The notes under the pieces: model-generated
The model's input: the letters and a program-made list of their open reading frames with translations, nothing else
Databases searched by the model: none
What the model was told of the DNA's origin: nothing
NCBI GenBank assembly: GCA_008694505.1
Contig: VZDJ01004378.1
Location: forward strand, 15,741,645 to 15,805,644
Reading direction: 5' to 3'
DNA: 64,000 nucleotides
Origin: Cyanoderma ruficeps
Lineage: Eukaryota; Chordata; Aves; Passeriformes; Timaliidae
Shown here: piece by piece, positions 12,139 to 25,000 of the stretch
Layout of the letters: each line of letters starts with the position of its first letter
Numbering within the stretch: position 1 is the first letter of the stretch
Position numbers and translations under genes: made by a program

Positions 12139-12304
12139 AGATATTTAAAAAGTCTATATATCGTCCCTGCAGATATTTAAAAGACATGTAGATGTGGTCC
12201 TTAGGGACATGGTCTAGTGGTGGAGTTGGCAGTGCTGGGTTAATGGTTGAACTTGATCTTAGAATTCTTTTCCAGCTTAAATCATTCTGTGATTATGTGA
12301 TTCC
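12139..12304 (+). repeat. CR1 LINE 3' end fragment
   Basis: Contains TATTTAAAAGACATGTAGAT, GTGGTCCTTAGGGACATGGT, AGTTGGCAGTGCTGGGTTAA and a TTTTCCAGCTTAAATCATTC tail ending in GTGATTATGTGATTCC. This is the 3' end of a CR1 subfamily distinct from the copy at 9040. Confidence 0.92.
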
Positions 12305-14123
12305 ATATACAGGATAGAATTAAGAGATCCAGGACCAGAAGTCTTTTAAACCAATCCCATATACAAGCCTGAAGGATATTTGATGCATAATGATGATGTG
12401 TCTTCATCTTTGTACTTTGATTACATACAAGTCCAAAACTGATTAATGAAATGACAGACATAGCCACAAAAACAAGGTGCCTGGTTCCTTGAATATTGGG
12501 AATATGGTTACTCTCCTTCTGAGCATTAGCCAGTCTGAGTCATTGCTGTGGGAGAGGGCCATTCCGAGCCACCTCATCTATTTCCATTCCCTGTCCACTT
12601 GAAAGGTAGTTCTGCAGAAGGAATGAAACCCCATGTTTTAATGTGTGATTCAGAAGAGAAGATTCAGAGTCAAGACCCCTAGGCTTTCTTAACATTTCTG
12701 ACTAATTGTGTCACTCCTTTAACATAATATAATTTGATTTAATTCTGGTTTATACTGCAAGTCTCCATAGTACAATAGCCGTACAGGAAGATGTCACATT
12801 TTTTCTCTGCAAGAAAAGGCCATCTTATAAATGGCACTCAGTCCGTGTAGGTGAATTTACTCCTGTCAGTTAAGAGTTGCTATAATAACTAAAGGCAAAT
12901 AATACTTTTGGCTTTGTTCTGCATTCTGTACAGACCCAAGCAGGCAATGTGAATGCCAAAGGAATGCAGGGTTGATCCTCTTGTGGAAGAGTTTGGGGGA
13001 GACTGATACTGTGGTAATTAATATCTGGAGAGAGTACTTTCAGGTGTTTGAATGAAAGTCATTATATTCTTCAAGTGCAAGTATTGTTATTTCCTCTTCC
13101 TTAATTCTGAGTCTAAGCCTCACTTCAAATTACAGTTCAGTGTTACATTTTAGGTATGAGGCTAGATTTTCAGCAAGAAAGTGGGCTTCCTCCATTAAAG
13201 AGCTGCAAATATCCTCACCAGGAATCATCTTCTAATTCTGTAGCACACAACACTTAATGAAGAAAAATACTTTCCTTTTGCCTCTGCTGTTTTGAATTTC
13301 TTTTGTACTAGTTTCCATTTAAAATATAAATGGACCATAGTTTACACTAGCGTGTACAAGTCCCTAAGTCATCAGACTGCAAAGGAAAACCAGGAAAATA
13401 AAAGTAGAGGGACAAGACTCTGGCATTTGAAAATTGTGACTTCACAAGCTGTATTGCTTAACTAGTCAGATTGGGATATGCAATTTAATGATGTAAAGAT
13501 GCAGCAGTGACACTGCTGGTAGAAGAGGAAGAACTCTTTTCAGGTCCAAGACAATACAGATATTTTCTGTAGATAGATTTTCTGTAGATATTTTCTACAG
13601 ATATTTTCTTGAGGGAACCCTGAAATGGGAAACATGGAGCCCTGGGAAGATGACAGTCTGAATGAAAAAGCCCTATGTTGAGAAGTCTGTAATTGTGGAG
13701 TGGAGGCTGATAATGCTGACCACACTGTTTTGCATTCCTCTGTTGCTCTCTGTTCAGAATGGTCCTGGTTGTACAGAAGATGCTAATTAGCCTTGTTGTT
13801 ACTGTAGTACTGTACTGTTGATGGGATATGATTTCCTTCTTTGCAATACAGTGAGACAAGGAGGCTACTTGTTGGTTGTTTTGATGTTGCAGAGCTTTCA
13901 TTTCAGAAAGGAAATCTTGCTTGTGCACGAGGGCAGCCACCAGCCACCCTGTGCTGATGGGAGGGGCAAGTGGATTTATCTCTCAACGTAGGCATCAAAC
14001 GTAGGTTTCATCCTTTTTCTTTCATGGCATAGCATTGCAGGGAATCCATTGTATCCAAGCTACAGCCTGTCTCACTAGGGTTTTAGATTCTATCATCTGT
14101 TCCCTTCCAGGACAGGCTCCTAG
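12305..14123. other. Intron without recognised elements
   Basis: Unique sequence apart from a small cluster of related AGATATTTTCTGTAG-type units at about 13556-13612, which include a hairpin-capable CTGTAGATATTTTCTACAG. The 151-residue reverse ORF at 13485-13940 shows no protein-like composition. Confidence 0.6.
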
Positions 14124-14270
14124 AATATTTAAAAAGTCTATGTATTATCTCTGGAGATACTTAAAAGACATATAGATGTGGTCCTTAGAGATACAGTTTA
14201 GTGATGGACTTGGCAGTGCTGGATTTATGGCTGGACTTCATGATCTTAGAAGTCTTTTCCATCTTAAATG
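14124..14270 (+). repeat. CR1 LINE 3' end fragment, same subfamily as 12139
   Basis: Contains ACTTAAAAGACATATAGATG, TGGTCCTTAGAGATACAGTT, GACTTGGCAGTGCTGGATTT and GTCTTTTCCATCTTAAATG. It aligns along its length with the copy at 12139-12304, including the AATATTTAAAAAGTCTAT lead-in, with many substitutions. Confidence 0.9.
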
Positions 14271-15940
14271 TTGAAAACTGGCCTTAATTAGTACTCAAAA
14301 ACTGTGTAGCTTCTTCTCTGCATGGGATTTCAGCCTCAAGAAAAGAGCTGGAGAATGCTTCTTGTCCAGGAAAACACAGGAGCTTGTAATTGGGACACAT
14401 AAAGGAAGTGTGGATTTAAATTTTCATCACAATTTACTAGTAGATCAACCCCCTGTGAACAGTCTTGCTCAGAGATGCTGATGTCCAGGCTGGACCTGAG
14501 CCCTGTGAACGTGCTACGCTCTGTCCTGGTAATTCATAGCTCTGAAGCTTCTCCAGGGATGGAGCTAGATTTTGGATGGCTGTTGGCTGAAACTTGAAAT
14601 GGAGTGGAGCTTTAGTGGGGAGGTAAGGCTAGCTGTCCTTAGATTATCAATTTTGAGCATGTTCAGCTAATTAAACTGAGAGGACTGAAGGTTAGTAGGA
14701 AAACACTAGGCAACTGAGGAACTTCCAGAGATAGCTGTAGAAAATAGGTGGATCAAAGCCCACTCTAGTGAAATCTCCAAATACATAAGATGTTACTTGT
14801 GTGTTTTATAGCATGGATATAGCTAGAATTTTGCTGGCAACAGCTTGCTGCAATCTATTTGCATGTGATTTTAATTCCTTCTCTTGCCAGTTTAAATTGT
14901 ATTCCCTATTATCATTGCAGGTATTGCAGAGTTTCAGGGGTTTTTTTGGCAGCTCAGTTATATATCTTTATGAGTGCTATTTCCATAGCAGTTCTAGGAG
15001 ACTAGTAATGAATAATGTATGCCTTTATTCTGCTTTTTCTTTTCACTTCTTTAAAATAAACTCTCTATTTTCAGTTTGTTTTATTCTACTCTGTCAATCC
15101 TGTCAACTCTTGGACTGTGGAACTTCAGGGTTGACTTTGGTGCTACTTTTGATGATTTAAATAATAGTACTGATAAACTAAATTTTATTGTATATCTGTA
15201 TTGTTGCCAATGGGAATGGCGCCTGGTCCACAGGGGTTGGTTTGCTTTGATTAAAAGTCATTTGCCAATGGTGACAGTTTCCATTTTGGAGACTCAAAGA
15301 TAATGAGTTCATTGGCACAATTTAGGGTTTTTACATCCTGGCTGTTCTGAGTAACTGCTGAGAGCTTTAAAGCAGGCAGACTGGTAGTTTCTGTGTGGAA
15401 TGGAATTCATGACTTTACCTAATACATTACCCAAATCCATTTTGACTGTTATCGATTATTCTAATAGGAATTGGAGCCTTTTACGAGATGCAGTAGAAAC
15501 ATATACGTGAGCTTCACTGTTACGGTCTTGTCAAAATTGCATTGTGTTAACATATTCTTGGGGGTTTCCTTAGTATTCACAGGGAACCCATTCAGGCTCT
15601 GGCTGCTTCTCCTGATTTGTTTCCTGTTAATGATGCTAAATGCCTTGAGAAATCTGCTTGGGGACCCTCCTTCCATGTTCAACTGTTTGTTTGGGTTTTG
15701 AAAAAAACATCTCACACAATTGACCAACTATATACAGTGCTTGGATCAAAATATTGAATATGTAGAGGAGCCAAGGTGCCCTCTGACATGGCACACACTG
15801 TTGCATTCATTAATGTTCATTCACATTCACAAAATATTTGGAGGCATCAGAGGTGTATGAAGTTTTCGAGGTACTTCTGCAAACTTCCTGTTCAAGTCAA
15901 GAATGACCAGTCAAGCAGTTGTTTCATCAAGCTTTATACG
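14271..15940. other. Intron without recognised elements
   Basis: Unique AT-rich sequence. The 119-residue ORF at 14801-15160 is Leu/Phe/Ser/Cys-rich, as expected from chance translation of T-rich DNA, and I do not call it a gene. Confidence 0.6.
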
Positions 15941-16090
15941 TAAGTCTCATTGAGATAGGTAGGCTGACAAATGGTCTACCAGTGACACATGATGCCCCTG
16001 GTCTCGTAGATTGAATAAGTCTCATTGAGATAGGTAGGCTGACAAATGGTCTACCAGTGACACATGATGTCCCTGGTCTCGTAGATTGAA
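15941..16090. repeat. 75-bp tandem duplication, two copies
   Basis: Two adjacent copies (15941-16015 and 16016-16090) each begin TAAGTCTCATTGAGATAGGT and end GTCTCGTAGATTGAA. The only difference seen is GATGCCCC in the first versus GATGTCCC in the second. The near identity indicates a recent duplication. It produces the internal repeat in the reverse ORF at 15927-16265, which is not a gene. Confidence 0.96.
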
Positions 16091-19000
16091 TATAGAGCCA
16101 GGAGATGCATGATAAAATATGAGGTATGTTGAAGTCAATGGCCAAACTCCTAATGAAATCACTTGTCTGGATTCCAGCCCTTCTCCCTCTGCCACTAATG
16201 TGATTCGTAACTGTGATACTTGGTGACAAGCTGTATAAATTGTCTGAGTAGCCATGTTTGCACAAAGCTCAGGTAATTTGAGGAAGACCATTTATACATG
16301 TTCAACAGAAACTTTATGGTGACTCTTACATAACAAGAAGTAGTATTTGACTAAATCTGTGAATACAATAAATGTATTATTAATGTCAGCTAAGATTTGA
16401 GAAGTCACTGCATGAGTAATAGGTGGACTGGGCTTGTACTGAGATACACACAGAAGATTTTTTTTTTTTGCTTTTAATTATAAAGCAACTTGTATGCCAC
16501 ATAAACAGTAATACTTCTTAAAAGAATAACTTCTTTCTTCTTTTATCATTTCTGATAAAACAATTTGAATGATTTGAAAAGTGAAATATGGACAGCTCTG
16601 TACTGTAACCTTTAGCAAATTTTTAAAGATACATAAATATGTGGTTTTGAAAATTATCTTGCTTTTTCTGCATGCATAACTTTCATTGAGCTGTGGTCAT
16701 AGGTAGATGCATACTGAGGGTGTATTGGTCACTGAAACAAATTCCTTTTAGGGTGAGTCTGTGTAAAGTAGTGCCTCCACTGAAGTGAATCCAGTAGCAG
16801 GACTCCAACTTACTTGGTTCAAGTCAGGATTTCTCTCTCCAAAGGCTTGTAAATAATGATATATAATTTAGAAACCTTTTCTTAGTTATGCTAACAATAA
16901 AACACCTATTATGGTTTTGAGTAAGGGAAAGAATTTGCCCTTTAATCTGCAGTATATCTTGAGGGAGAGGGTTTTGCACATTGTATTTTTTGTTTAAACT
17001 AGAACAAATCCTATACTTAAAAGACAATATCCATTGCCCAGAGCACAGCAAAGAGAAATTATGCTATAGCTGAAGTCCACACATGAACACAGAAACGTTT
17101 AAAAATTATATTCCTAATAATAATTGTGCTCCAAGCAGAAAGGTACTTTATCTCTTTCACCGCTTATTTCAGGAAATAGGTCTCAGAACTTTTGCAGGCA
17201 AACCAGATGCAACTGCTTTCCAAGAAAGATGTTGTTAATTTCCATTGTGCCAAATCACAAAAAAGGCTATTTACTGGAGAAGTTAGAGTCATCATGATCT
17301 TTTTTGCATAATTATAAATCACTGTGGTTTTCTTTGCATGGTTAAAATTTCAAATAGTAATTAAGTAATGTCCTAGAGCAAGTTTTGTGCATTGCAAAGC
17401 TCTGTACACCTTTCTTTAGATCCCTGAAGCCATTATCTTGAGTATGTAATAAATGAGAAGCAGAACTGTAGTGTTTTATTTAGCTTTCTCTTTTTTTTTT
17501 CATGTGTTAGTTTTCAGAAAAGCTTTTAGTAACCTTAAAACAAAACAAACAAACAAAAAAGTGGAGGAATTCTGTCCTTTCTTCGCACTTCCGTGAGCAT
17601 TCCAGACGCTTTGCACAAGTATGGAAGCATGAGTTAACATAGCTGTATACATTCTGTGTTTGTCTTCTCTGGGTCAACATTTGAACCTATAACTTGCCTG
17701 CTCTCCTCATTCAGGGCTGCATAAATGTCATGGATAGAAACTTTGAAAAAGTTCTCATTTTCAGTAATTCAAGCAGGATCAGGCTGTTGAAAAATTGAAA
17801 AGGACATTTCTTTAATTTAAAAAGATGTGTGATGGTTTATTTGGAGGATATCTAACAAAATGAACTTCTAATCTGAGACCAACTGTGAGAATATGAGCAA
17901 TATGAAAAATTGTAAGTAACCTTCGAGAAAATCCAACAGTAAAGAGCAGGAGACAGGCAAAAAGAAGGAACAAAGATCTTACTCTATAAGACCTAGAGTA
18001 TTGGGGAATTGTCACTTCTGGATTCTTAGACTGAATTTGATCTCACCAGCTGTCAGCTCAGTTGTGTCCCGTGTGCTGGCATCAAAGTTTTCAGTGTAGG
18101 GTGAGTGAGTGTCTAAGTTACCCATTTCTTATTTTGCTTGCCTATCATAACCCCTCTGCTTCTTGCAGTCTAGGAAACTGAAAGGAAAAAGAATTTTTCT
18201 TCTTTCAGAAACAAAGGTGATGTGTAAAGCTTTTTTGTTTACAGCCTATGCTCTGTATATCAAGGCTCAGGGTAACTTTCTTACTACCTGGGTTAGATAC
18301 AGTTTTGGAGGTTACATTCTTTTTAGATTCTGTTCCTCAGCCAGATACCTGGGGATCTCCTAGTAACTAGTTCATTATGGTTATCTTGCATTATTGGAGA
18401 CAGAAGAGCCAGATCCCAGAGACAAAAGCCATGTCAGCTTGAGGAGGGGGGCAGAATCATGGGAAGTTTGAAGGCAGCCTCAAAGTCACTTCATTCCCTT
18501 CATATCCTGTCTTAAGCTGTATGTCTGATTTTGCACTTCCGGAGAGTGCAAAGACTTGGACCCACGGCTTGTGATTTAAACTGCTGCTGACATCAAGATT
18601 GGATTTGGGTGGCAACACATCAGCACCATGAATGACTTATGAATAAAACAGGAATTTTAAGGGACATTTTCATACTTGGCTCAAATGAAAAGTGGGGATA
18701 TTATTTGTGCAGATGGAAATGTCCATGCCCACTGAGGTGCAGTGTTGTCTTTGCTAATCTCAGATATATTTCTGTTTGAGTGTGGATTTTCTCCTTTGCA
18801 CAGTGGTTCTCCTTCTAGCCAGTCTGTCAGTGAAGTCATAATCTCACAGCTGACATCATAGTCTATAATCATGGAAAGTATTGCAATCTCACAAATACAG
18901 TCTCTGAATGATGGGAAAATGAGCTGTAAGACAGGAAGTTGCTGTTTAAACTCAAACCAATGGCAATTATCAGAAACAGAGAAAGTAATAAGACAGTTCT

Positions 19001-22000
19001 GTAGGGCCAAACTGATTTTTGGTGTAGTATTGCTGAAAGCACTTAAGTTACCCCAGGGAGGAACTTATCCCCTGCGTCTGGAATGACTTGATGGCGAGCA
19101 TAGGGAGGAAGTGAATTTACGCTCCAGTTTAATACATTGGAAAGTTTTCCCTTGTCTGAAAGTCTTTCTTTATCTCTGAATTTCCTGGCTTTTGTGGATT
19201 TATACTAGATCTTTAATGTTATTTCAATGTATTTTTTCTGGTGTTTGATGTCTTTTGAGTTGTTTTTACAGATATGTATTTAATGAAAGAAAAAGCTGCC
19301 TTTCATTAAGGAGGTTGCAATGCTTTCATGAACACTGAATAGCTACCAAACGCAAGGTGTCTCCTTTTTTCAGATTGGTGGTTGTTACTTTCGTGGCTGA
19401 AACATTCATTTCAATAAGAAGATGCAAGTATCTCTTAAAGAACATTTTAGCACCTCTTTTCCAAGGCTAAATATTACTGAAATTTTTACTTTTTTTCCAA
19501 AGGATTGCCTCACCAGCTCTATGTGCAGAGTGTTTGTATCCTCTTAAAATTAGTGATCTGCAGTATAAATAGAACATCAATACATTGTGCTTGCCAAACC
19601 TTGACAAATAATTATTTGTAAGACACGTGGAAGAATGGAGTAAGTTACGTGTTGTACCTATATGCAAGTTTTTCATCTTTATTTAGAAGATACCAGAATT
19701 CCCTGTTCTAAGCCTGGTAGGCGGCAGAGATAATGTACAGTCAGCCCATAGGGAGCGGAGGCTTTTGAGGATGCAAGTGAATGAAGGGTGTTACTTGTGC
19801 ACAAGCCAAATTCCCAACAGAAACAGAATCGGGTTCTCCCTCTCTTGCATGGTCTGAGTCCATGGCATTTTGCCCGTTGTGTCTTGGTGTAAGAGAACAA
19901 GGGGCAAGGGCCACAAGTTTTAACAAGGGGAAAAGAAGTCCACCATAGAAGGGAGTAAGCAGGGGCCATGCTCTGTAGAGAGGTTGAGGAATCTCCCTCC
20001 TTGAAGAAAGCTCAGGCCAACCTGATCTAACTTCTGATTTAGGAGTCAGCCTAGCTTTGAGTAGAGGGTTGGATGAGATAAGCACCAGGCACCTTTCAAA
20101 ACAAAATTTAGATGCTTTTTACCTGTCAACGTATTTGAGCCCGTTGTATCTCAAATATTTTAATGACTGAAAATGCCACCAAGGTATACTTCCTTCCTCA
20201 CCAGTAGTGAAATGGCAGTTATTAAAGCTGTGATTACTTACAGGTTTTCTTCTGTGGCAGATCGATTCTGGAATGAGTAGTAGAGTTGCCCTAGCTTTTC
20301 TTTAACTGCCCATCTCACTCAGTGCTAAGTCAAGGTAGGAGGACTAAGAACCTTAATTCTGGAAAGTGTTGGTGAGAGCCATATGGCATCCTAGTACTGT
20401 GTGTGCTCTTTGCTTCTGAGAGAAAGAGATTTCTCCCCATTATTAAGTGGTTTTTTTACCCCTTGTGCTGAGAATCTGCTGCTTTTTGTCTTAAACAAAG
20501 GTGAAAGGCAATTTCTTCTGTGTTTCTGCTGTGTTACACAGAAGAGCAGAACCAGGGGACGAAAATCTATTCAAGCACCCTGTGCTTGTTTTGTGAGCAG
20601 TAAGGCAGGGCACATGCCAGAAAGATGTGCTTCTGGCATTCCTACTGGAGGCCTGGGAGGGGAAGAGCCTGGGGGCAGCACATGGATGGACTATGAAAAT
20701 GGGAGAACAGCATTGATCTGTGCCTGTAACAGGAATCAACTATAAAGGTAGTAGACAACTTCTACTCTTCTTGTTCCTGTATTGCACTTGTGGAGGTATC
20801 CCATGTATGTGCAATGACAGGCTACACTTGTGTGTTGTGCAAGAGAGGGGCAGCTTGTCATTGCATCAGAGGAGTGTGACCTGGCATGGATCCACACCAA
20901 GCTGCAGTGATCCGTGAGCTGTCCGAGCAGCAATCAAAGCACAGTTGGCTCTAAGATCTCTGTTTCCCACAGCACTTCAGGCCTGCAGAGGGGAAGAGCT
21001 CCTGTGTGGGTTGCACACCCCATGCTGATCATGCTTAGAGCCACAACCTCTCTGCTCTGACCTCACCTGCTACAGCTGACTGACGGATCGGATCTGCCAC
21101 TCCATTGCTGCAAATTGCTGCTGCCAGGCTGGGACAGGGAAGTTGTAGTGATCAATGGTCTGATTGGAAAGGTCCTTGCTCAGGCCCTATCAGGCAAAAG
21201 TTTCAGCTGAAAGCTTATGCCTGTACTGGCATGTTGACCCTGCAGCTGGCCAACTTGGCCGTATCCTGTGACTTACTGCACCCATGTGACTTGCCAAAGA
21301 GAGAGAGTTCACCAGTCTGAGCTTTATGGTGTTTCATGGCAAAAATGTGTGGGCACCAGTTGCTTTGATAGATGTTGCTGCTGGTAGGCACCACAAGGAG
21401 TCAGTTTTAATTTAGGTCTGAAGTCCATCAAGGAGCTTTTTTTTACCACTTGGCCAAATGCATTGTTTTCCAGGGGAAAACATTATCCATCCATAGATTA
21501 GCCACAGAATAGTTGTTTTATTCTGATTTTAGAAAGAGAGACAAGCATAAGGTTCACAGTAGTTTGAAAGTAAGGTCCTGTGTTCTGTATCTTGTCAAGA
21601 TGTAGCAAATATATTCCTAGCCAGTAGTTTTTCCGAATGTTGCCCCTGGACCAAAAGTCATGAAGGAAAATTCTTCTGTCCCTGGTCTGTGTCAGTATTG
21701 TGTGAACATATGTCATAGATCAGGTCTGGAGGAAAGTTTTTGTTTTCTTTTTTTTTTTTTTTTTTCTGTGAATGCTTGCAGTAAAACTTTTTTAACAGTT
21801 CATCTGTTCAACTTGTTTATTCCCTACTTGCAGTTTTACTAATCCTTATTTTTTGTGACATCATAATGATTTCCACAGCAACCAGTTGTGAAATTGAAAA
21901 CAAAGGGTTATGACTTCAGGTGCAGAATGAACAGACAAACTCTTAAGAAACAGGTTTTCAGACAAATGATCCTATTAATAAAGAGTAAGAGTTGGGTAAA

Positions 22001-25000
22001 AATCCCCAAATAGATGATGTACAGTACCGACGGAGGTGATTCAAGCTGAACTGTTGTTAGGATTTCCTGTGAGACTATTGTATTGTTTGAAGGCCATAAA
22101 AATACATGAATCTGCAAGAAATTGTTTTTCATCTCTTTAGAAATGGTCAAGTTGCTATTTAAAGCTGCTGTGTTTGTCAGAACAAAGTTACTTCTTGACT
22201 TGTGTGCTGTTTCAAAAAAACAAAACCCCAAGGTATAACTGTTATTGAAAAAGACACTACTGATTCCTCAAGGACTTTGTTATGAGTGTGATCTGTGTGT
22301 AGATGAGATCCATAATGAGTTTCTTGCAAAAAGCTTCCTCACTTTATCAGCAGCAGACATTTCTGATGAACTTCAGTGCACTCAAAGTTGACATGAAGGG
22401 ACATGATGAAGGAACTCTACTAGCAGTAATTTTATGCTTGATAATGTTTCCTACATCCAACTTCACTTTTGGATTTACATCTCTTCCACTTCTGTTGCTT
22501 AGTGGCTCCCGTAAAGTGTACTTGAAACAGTGATGAATCCTTTTCAATGTTGAGGACTGTTCCCCTTACATTCCCACCAAGCAGACAGATTTTTAATTCC
22601 TCCCCAGTACACAGGAGCTGTTAGTTTAAACAAAACAGGAGATGCAGAAGTGAGTCCATAACAACCAAGTAGTTTCTGGGGCTATGCTTTTATGTTTGTA
22701 TCCCTGTACTCCTAGTTCTTCTTCCTTGGGCAGTGTGTTGGGAAAGCTTACAAATCACAGCAGCTCTGTGACCTTGTTTTTTATGCTTCTTCCTGCTTCT
22801 GGCAGAGATGGAACCCTGTCCGGTGTCCATGCTTTCGCCTTGGTTCAAGACTCTCTGCAGAGTTCATGGCCTCGGCTTGCTTCAGATGGTACCTTGTCAC
22901 CCTTAACCCCTTCATCTCCTTGTGGTAGCAGTCTTCTCCCCCTACCCTGTCTCTGGGCAAAAAGTACCTGAAAAGGAATGGCAAGTTTGTGGAGATTGCA
23001 TTAAATGGGCAGCATATGGTTTGTGGAGCTTTCCTCTCTTCATGCTTTTTCTTCAGCTTCTTCACATATCACACCTCAAGACAGGATTCGTGTTCATTGG
23101 AGTATCAATTAATAAAGTTACAATAGGTCTTGCTTTATTTAATTGTGTTTGTGTTCTTCAGCAATCTTTGTCTTACCCTTGTTTCCCTCTTCTGATAACA
23201 ACTGGAGGGATTTCTGTCTGGGCCACTTGTTCTAACTCTAAATACTTTCCAAATTTCCTTTCCATTATAGCTTCCCACAGGCACAATTTCTTAGTTTCTC
23301 TGAAATACTTCCCCTAGGATTTGTGTCGTTTTTCCCCCCTAGCATTTCAAAGTTTGGACAGGGATTCTCCACTTCCTGGAGTTTTAATAATTGCATCCTC
23401 TGTGCCGAGCCATGGCCTGTTAATGGAGTCATGCGCACTGGGTTTCTTAGAGGAATTTTTTGTTTGCTGCTCCCAAGAGACCAGAAAGTCTTCTCACAAC
23501 TAGTATTGCAGTAAGAACAACAAATGCTCTGGGCTTTTCTTGAGCCACAGAAGTGGCTGGGAGGGGCTGCTAAATCTTGATTTCTCCATCCTGAGGAAAC
23601 AACCAGTGTAGATTTGCTCTTCATTTTGATGAGACAAGATGAGAACAGTCCTTGTGGGGAGTGGGATGTACTGTGCATAACATATAAATAGTATTTCATG
23701 TGTAAACCTTACAGTTTTTTGTCAAGATTATACTTTTTCCCTTTTGAACAGTAAGGCATTTTTGGTAGCTTTGTCCTCAGTACAGTTGCTTCAGGTGTTT
23801 GAAAATTAAGTTTGCATGAAGGTGAATGTACTAGATTGTTGCAGAGATACTGACAGCTTTCCAGGGACTTGGAGTGTTTTCAATTTGTGTGGGTGATATT
23901 CAGCTAACTAGGATGGATTTGAGGTGACTAATTTCTTTTCCTCAATGAGTAATGAGTCAAGATGAGAGGTGATCAGCCACCCCTTGAGCTTTCTCTGTGA
24001 TCTGAATGTAATGCCATACCATGAAGAAATGAGAAGATTGGTTGTAAGGTTCTTGTTTTCTTCTTCCCCCTGTTGCCTCTAATGTTCTCCCTTTTGTCCT
24101 CCTGGCCAGGTCTTCCAGCCTGCTGCAGGTTGCTGTAGGCCCCTCTTTGCAGTTCTCTTTCAGTTAAGTAAATCTGATGTAGGGAAGTGGTGCTCCTAGA
24201 AATATTTACCCTCGTAAATACCCTGCTTTCCCTGGGCCTGGTAGGCAAAAGAGCAAGTCCTTCAGCTTTGGGAGGAAATGTACAAACATCAAGAGCTGGT
24301 GTCTGCTGAGGTTTTTGTATGCCAGAAAGAACAAAATTGATTAAAAAAACCCTGTCTCATTTATCAGATACCTAGAAAACCTGTGTTTGTCCGTGGAGGA
24401 ATGCAAACACTCTTCACGTTCCTGGTCCAGAAGCACTCTGAAATCCTGCTGCAATTCTTGTGAAGTCACTCACCTTTATATGCACTGAGCTGTGTTTCAG
24501 TCATGCTGTGGGTGGTTATTTTAGTCTCAGTTTCACAGTAACTGTACCTGGAATGATTACACCAGCAACAATGTGAAACATCCTAATGCAAATGGCCGCA
24601 ATGGGGGGGCAGGAATCTTCCATCCGCCCACCTCTGCTGCAGCCGTGCTGCACATCGGGCTTCCCACAGCTGGGAGTACTTAACTCACAGCCTCCAAGTA
24701 AGTAGCTTCTATTTAATTTTGAGCACCAGAATATCTCTGCTAAAAGAGAAACTGAATTTCCTGAAGCTTGTGGAGCTAGGATTGGCGACAAACATATTCA
24801 CTAGGAGGTCTAAGCATTAAAAAAATTGAGATGAGTCTCATGTTCCGGGTTGGCCTTTTTTTTAGCCTCTCCTTATCTGATTTTCTTTCTTCCATGAGTA
24901 TTTTATTCCATTAGCCTTGGGGAGGAGAACTTCCAGAGACTGATGGGAATGTGTTTTAGTTTTCATTCAGTTAAATATTCTTCGAATGTTACATATGTAA

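Noticed and set aside
13757..13786. Possible HMGA2 exon 4, because one frame reads LVVQKMLIS
   Set aside because: The flanking residues do not fit PQQVVQKKPAQ and there is no matching acceptor and donor. A VQKM match at about 51213 fails for the same reasons.
13485..13940. 151-residue reverse ORF
   Set aside because: No recognisable domain or codon signature; it includes translation of small repeated TATTTTCTGTAG units.
15927..16265. 112-residue reverse ORF with an internal protein repeat
   Set aside because: The protein repeat is simply the 75-bp tandem DNA duplication, whose length is a multiple of three.
20540..21320. GC-richer segment as a possible CpG island or hidden promoter
   Set aside because: CpG dinucleotides are sparse and no TATA/initiator plus ORF arrangement is visible.
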